DNA of 64,000 nt from Klebsiella sp. WP3-W18-ESBL-02 (GTDB lineage Bacteria; Pseudomonadota; Gammaproteobacteria; Enterobacterales; Enterobacteriaceae), in assembly GCF_014168815.1 (NCBI RefSeq), contig NZ_AP021972.1:1054001-1118000 (forward strand), written 5' to 3'. Within the stretch, counting starts at the first letter, position 1, and every line of letters begins with the position of its first letter. Below are positions 63,043 to 64,000 of the stretch, piece after piece. The notes under the pieces were generated by a model. That model was not told where the DNA came from, searched no databases, and was given only the letters and a program-made list of their open reading frames with translations. The translations under genes were made by a program, and so were the position numbers.

Positions 63043-64000
63043 ATGAAAATGACACTCAATCAGTCGATTATAATCAATAAGTTATCTATCGACGTCAAAC
63101 CAGGTCTCGATCAAGATGGGCGAGTAGTGTACTTACCCAACATAGATAGAAAACCTTATCTTATCACTGACAGCCATCGTGATTCACCAGTCGGTTTCGG
63201 TGTCAAAATCAGTGCAACGAAAAAGACCTATATCGTTCAGCGACGAGTGTCTTCTCCTGGCAATCGCCCTAAGACAGGGGGGAAATCTCCATCGGAGGTT
63301 ATCAGGTCTACAATTGGCAATGTCTCTGATTTCGCTAACATCGATCAAGCCCGCGAGGTTGCTCGCAATTTAGTTCAAACCATGAAGTTGACCAAAAGGA
63401 ACCCTAACAAGATAAAACGGGAGTCCGATGCTTCTGAGCTCACTATCAGTGAAGTGTTTGCTCAATATCGTCAACACCTTCTTGGCAGGTCTAAACCAGC
63501 TAAACCCAACACACTTAATGTCCTGAACAAAGCAGAAAACAGGCTTTCTGAATGGTCAGGGCTTCGAGTGAAGGATTTAACCGGTAATGAAATTCTTCGT
63601 AAGTTTGATGAAATCGCAAGTAGAGCAAGAACCGCTGCTGAACAAACCTTCCGTTGGGCCAATGTTGCTGTCAGACATGCAATCGAAATTGAAGCCAGCA
63701 ATGCCCAGACACAACAACGACAACCTTCATTGTCATATAACCCTTTTTCCATTTTAAAAGTGCAGAAGAAGTTCAGGACTCGTTCTGAACTGGAAGATAG
63801 CTATCGTGCGAAAGGTGTAAGAAACCCACTTTCTCCAAAAGACACCTTAGGTAGGTTTTTGACTGCATTGCATAACAAGAGAAGCTTCAACCGCCTTGGG
63901 TGCGATTATCTGCTACTCACCGTTCTCTTAGGTGCTCGTAAGGAAGAAACAGCATCTTTATGTTGGAGGGAAGCTCTCACCAATGAAGAAGCAAAAACGA
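63043..64000 (+). CDS. Tyrosine recombinase (integrase), cut by window end
   Basis: An open frame from the ATG at 63043 runs without a stop to the end of the window (319 codons). It begins MKMTLNQSIIINKLSIDVKPG. A probable SAM-like core-binding domain (ISEVFAQYRQHLLGRSKP..., about 135-210) is followed by the start of the catalytic domain, where LLTVLLGARKEETASLCW carries the first catalytic arginine. The remaining catalytic residues (HxxR, Tyr) lie outside the window. A start of an integrative element reading away from mutS is the simplest interpretation. Codon use and composition (near 45 percent GC by eye) differ from mutS. Confidence 0.85.
   Translation, partial: MKMTLNQSIIINKLSIDVKPGLDQDGRVVYLPNIDRKPYLITDSHRDSPVGFGVKISATKKTYIVQRRVSSPGNRPKTGGKSPSEVIRSTIGNVSDFANIDQAREVARNLVQTMKLTKRNPNKIKRESDASELTISEVFAQYRQHLLGRSKPAKPNTLNVLNKAENRLSEWSGLRVKDLTGNEILRKFDEIASRARTAAEQTFRWANVAVRHAIEIEASNAQTQQRQPSLSYNPFSILKVQKKFRTRSELEDSYRAKGVRNPLSPKDTLGRFLTALHNKRSFNRLGCDYLLLTVLLGARKEETASLCWREALTNEEAKT

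Overview
The window comes from an enterobacterial chromosome, most likely Citrobacter or a close relative. Nearly every protein is close to its Escherichia coli K-12 counterpart as I recall it, and the gene order follows the K-12 segment from rlmM to mutS. Differences from K-12 are: mazEF, gudP, gudX and the CRISPR-Cas locus are missing; an agp-type phosphatase and an unusual reductase gene sit among the queuosine genes; and a hydroxyarylic acid decarboxylase operon lies next to rpoS. Genus assignment is inference; there is no rRNA here.

Layout. 0-10 kb: rlmM and the L-fucose regulon (fucPIKUR divergent from fucAO) around a 546-bp control region. 9.5-16.6 kb: xni, sdaCB (serine uptake and deamination), ppnN, queF, syd. 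16.6-28.9 kb: the CsrA-sequestering RNA csrB with a UvrY-type palindrome upstream, yqcC-truC-yqcA, gudD plus a glycerate kinase, barA (sensor kinase of the BarA/UvrY-csrB pathway), rlmD, relA, mazG. 29-36.4 kb: pyrG, eno, an orphan thioester-reductase-like gene, queE, an agp-type periplasmic phosphatase, queD. 36.4-45.4 kb: assimilatory sulfate reduction (cysJIH, cysDNC) with iap between. 45.4-52.3 kb: ygbE, ftsB, ispDF, truD, surE, pcm, nlpD, rpoS. 52.3-55.2 kb: a MarR-type regulator and kpdBCD. REP/BIME palindromes lie in many gaps.

The accessory part is the rpoS-mutS interval and the region beyond mutS. From 55,453 to 60,052 lies a 4.6-kb transposon that is not obvious from gene calls alone. 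It has imperfect terminal inverted repeats (19 of 26 match), an ISNCY/IS1202-like DDE transposase, and passengers: relBE, a cation-efflux gene broken by one amber codon, and a cytochrome b561-like gene. It is bounded by a 16-bp direct repeat, GATATGCTGACGAAGT, that contains the start codon of a hok-family toxin. The hok leader and ribosome-binding site lie on the left, and the complete hok reading frame, now without its leader, lies on the right. Removing the element plus one repeat copy restores a normal hok locus.

At the right edge, a tyrosine-recombinase gene (cut by the window end) begins just beyond mutS. The first dozen or so codons of mutS differ from the usual enterobacterial N-terminus, although everything from the HTPMMQQY motif on is canonical. 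This suggests an integrative element inserted at the 5' end of mutS that replaced its promoter, ribosome-binding site and first codons. These two insertions are the most interesting parts of the window.
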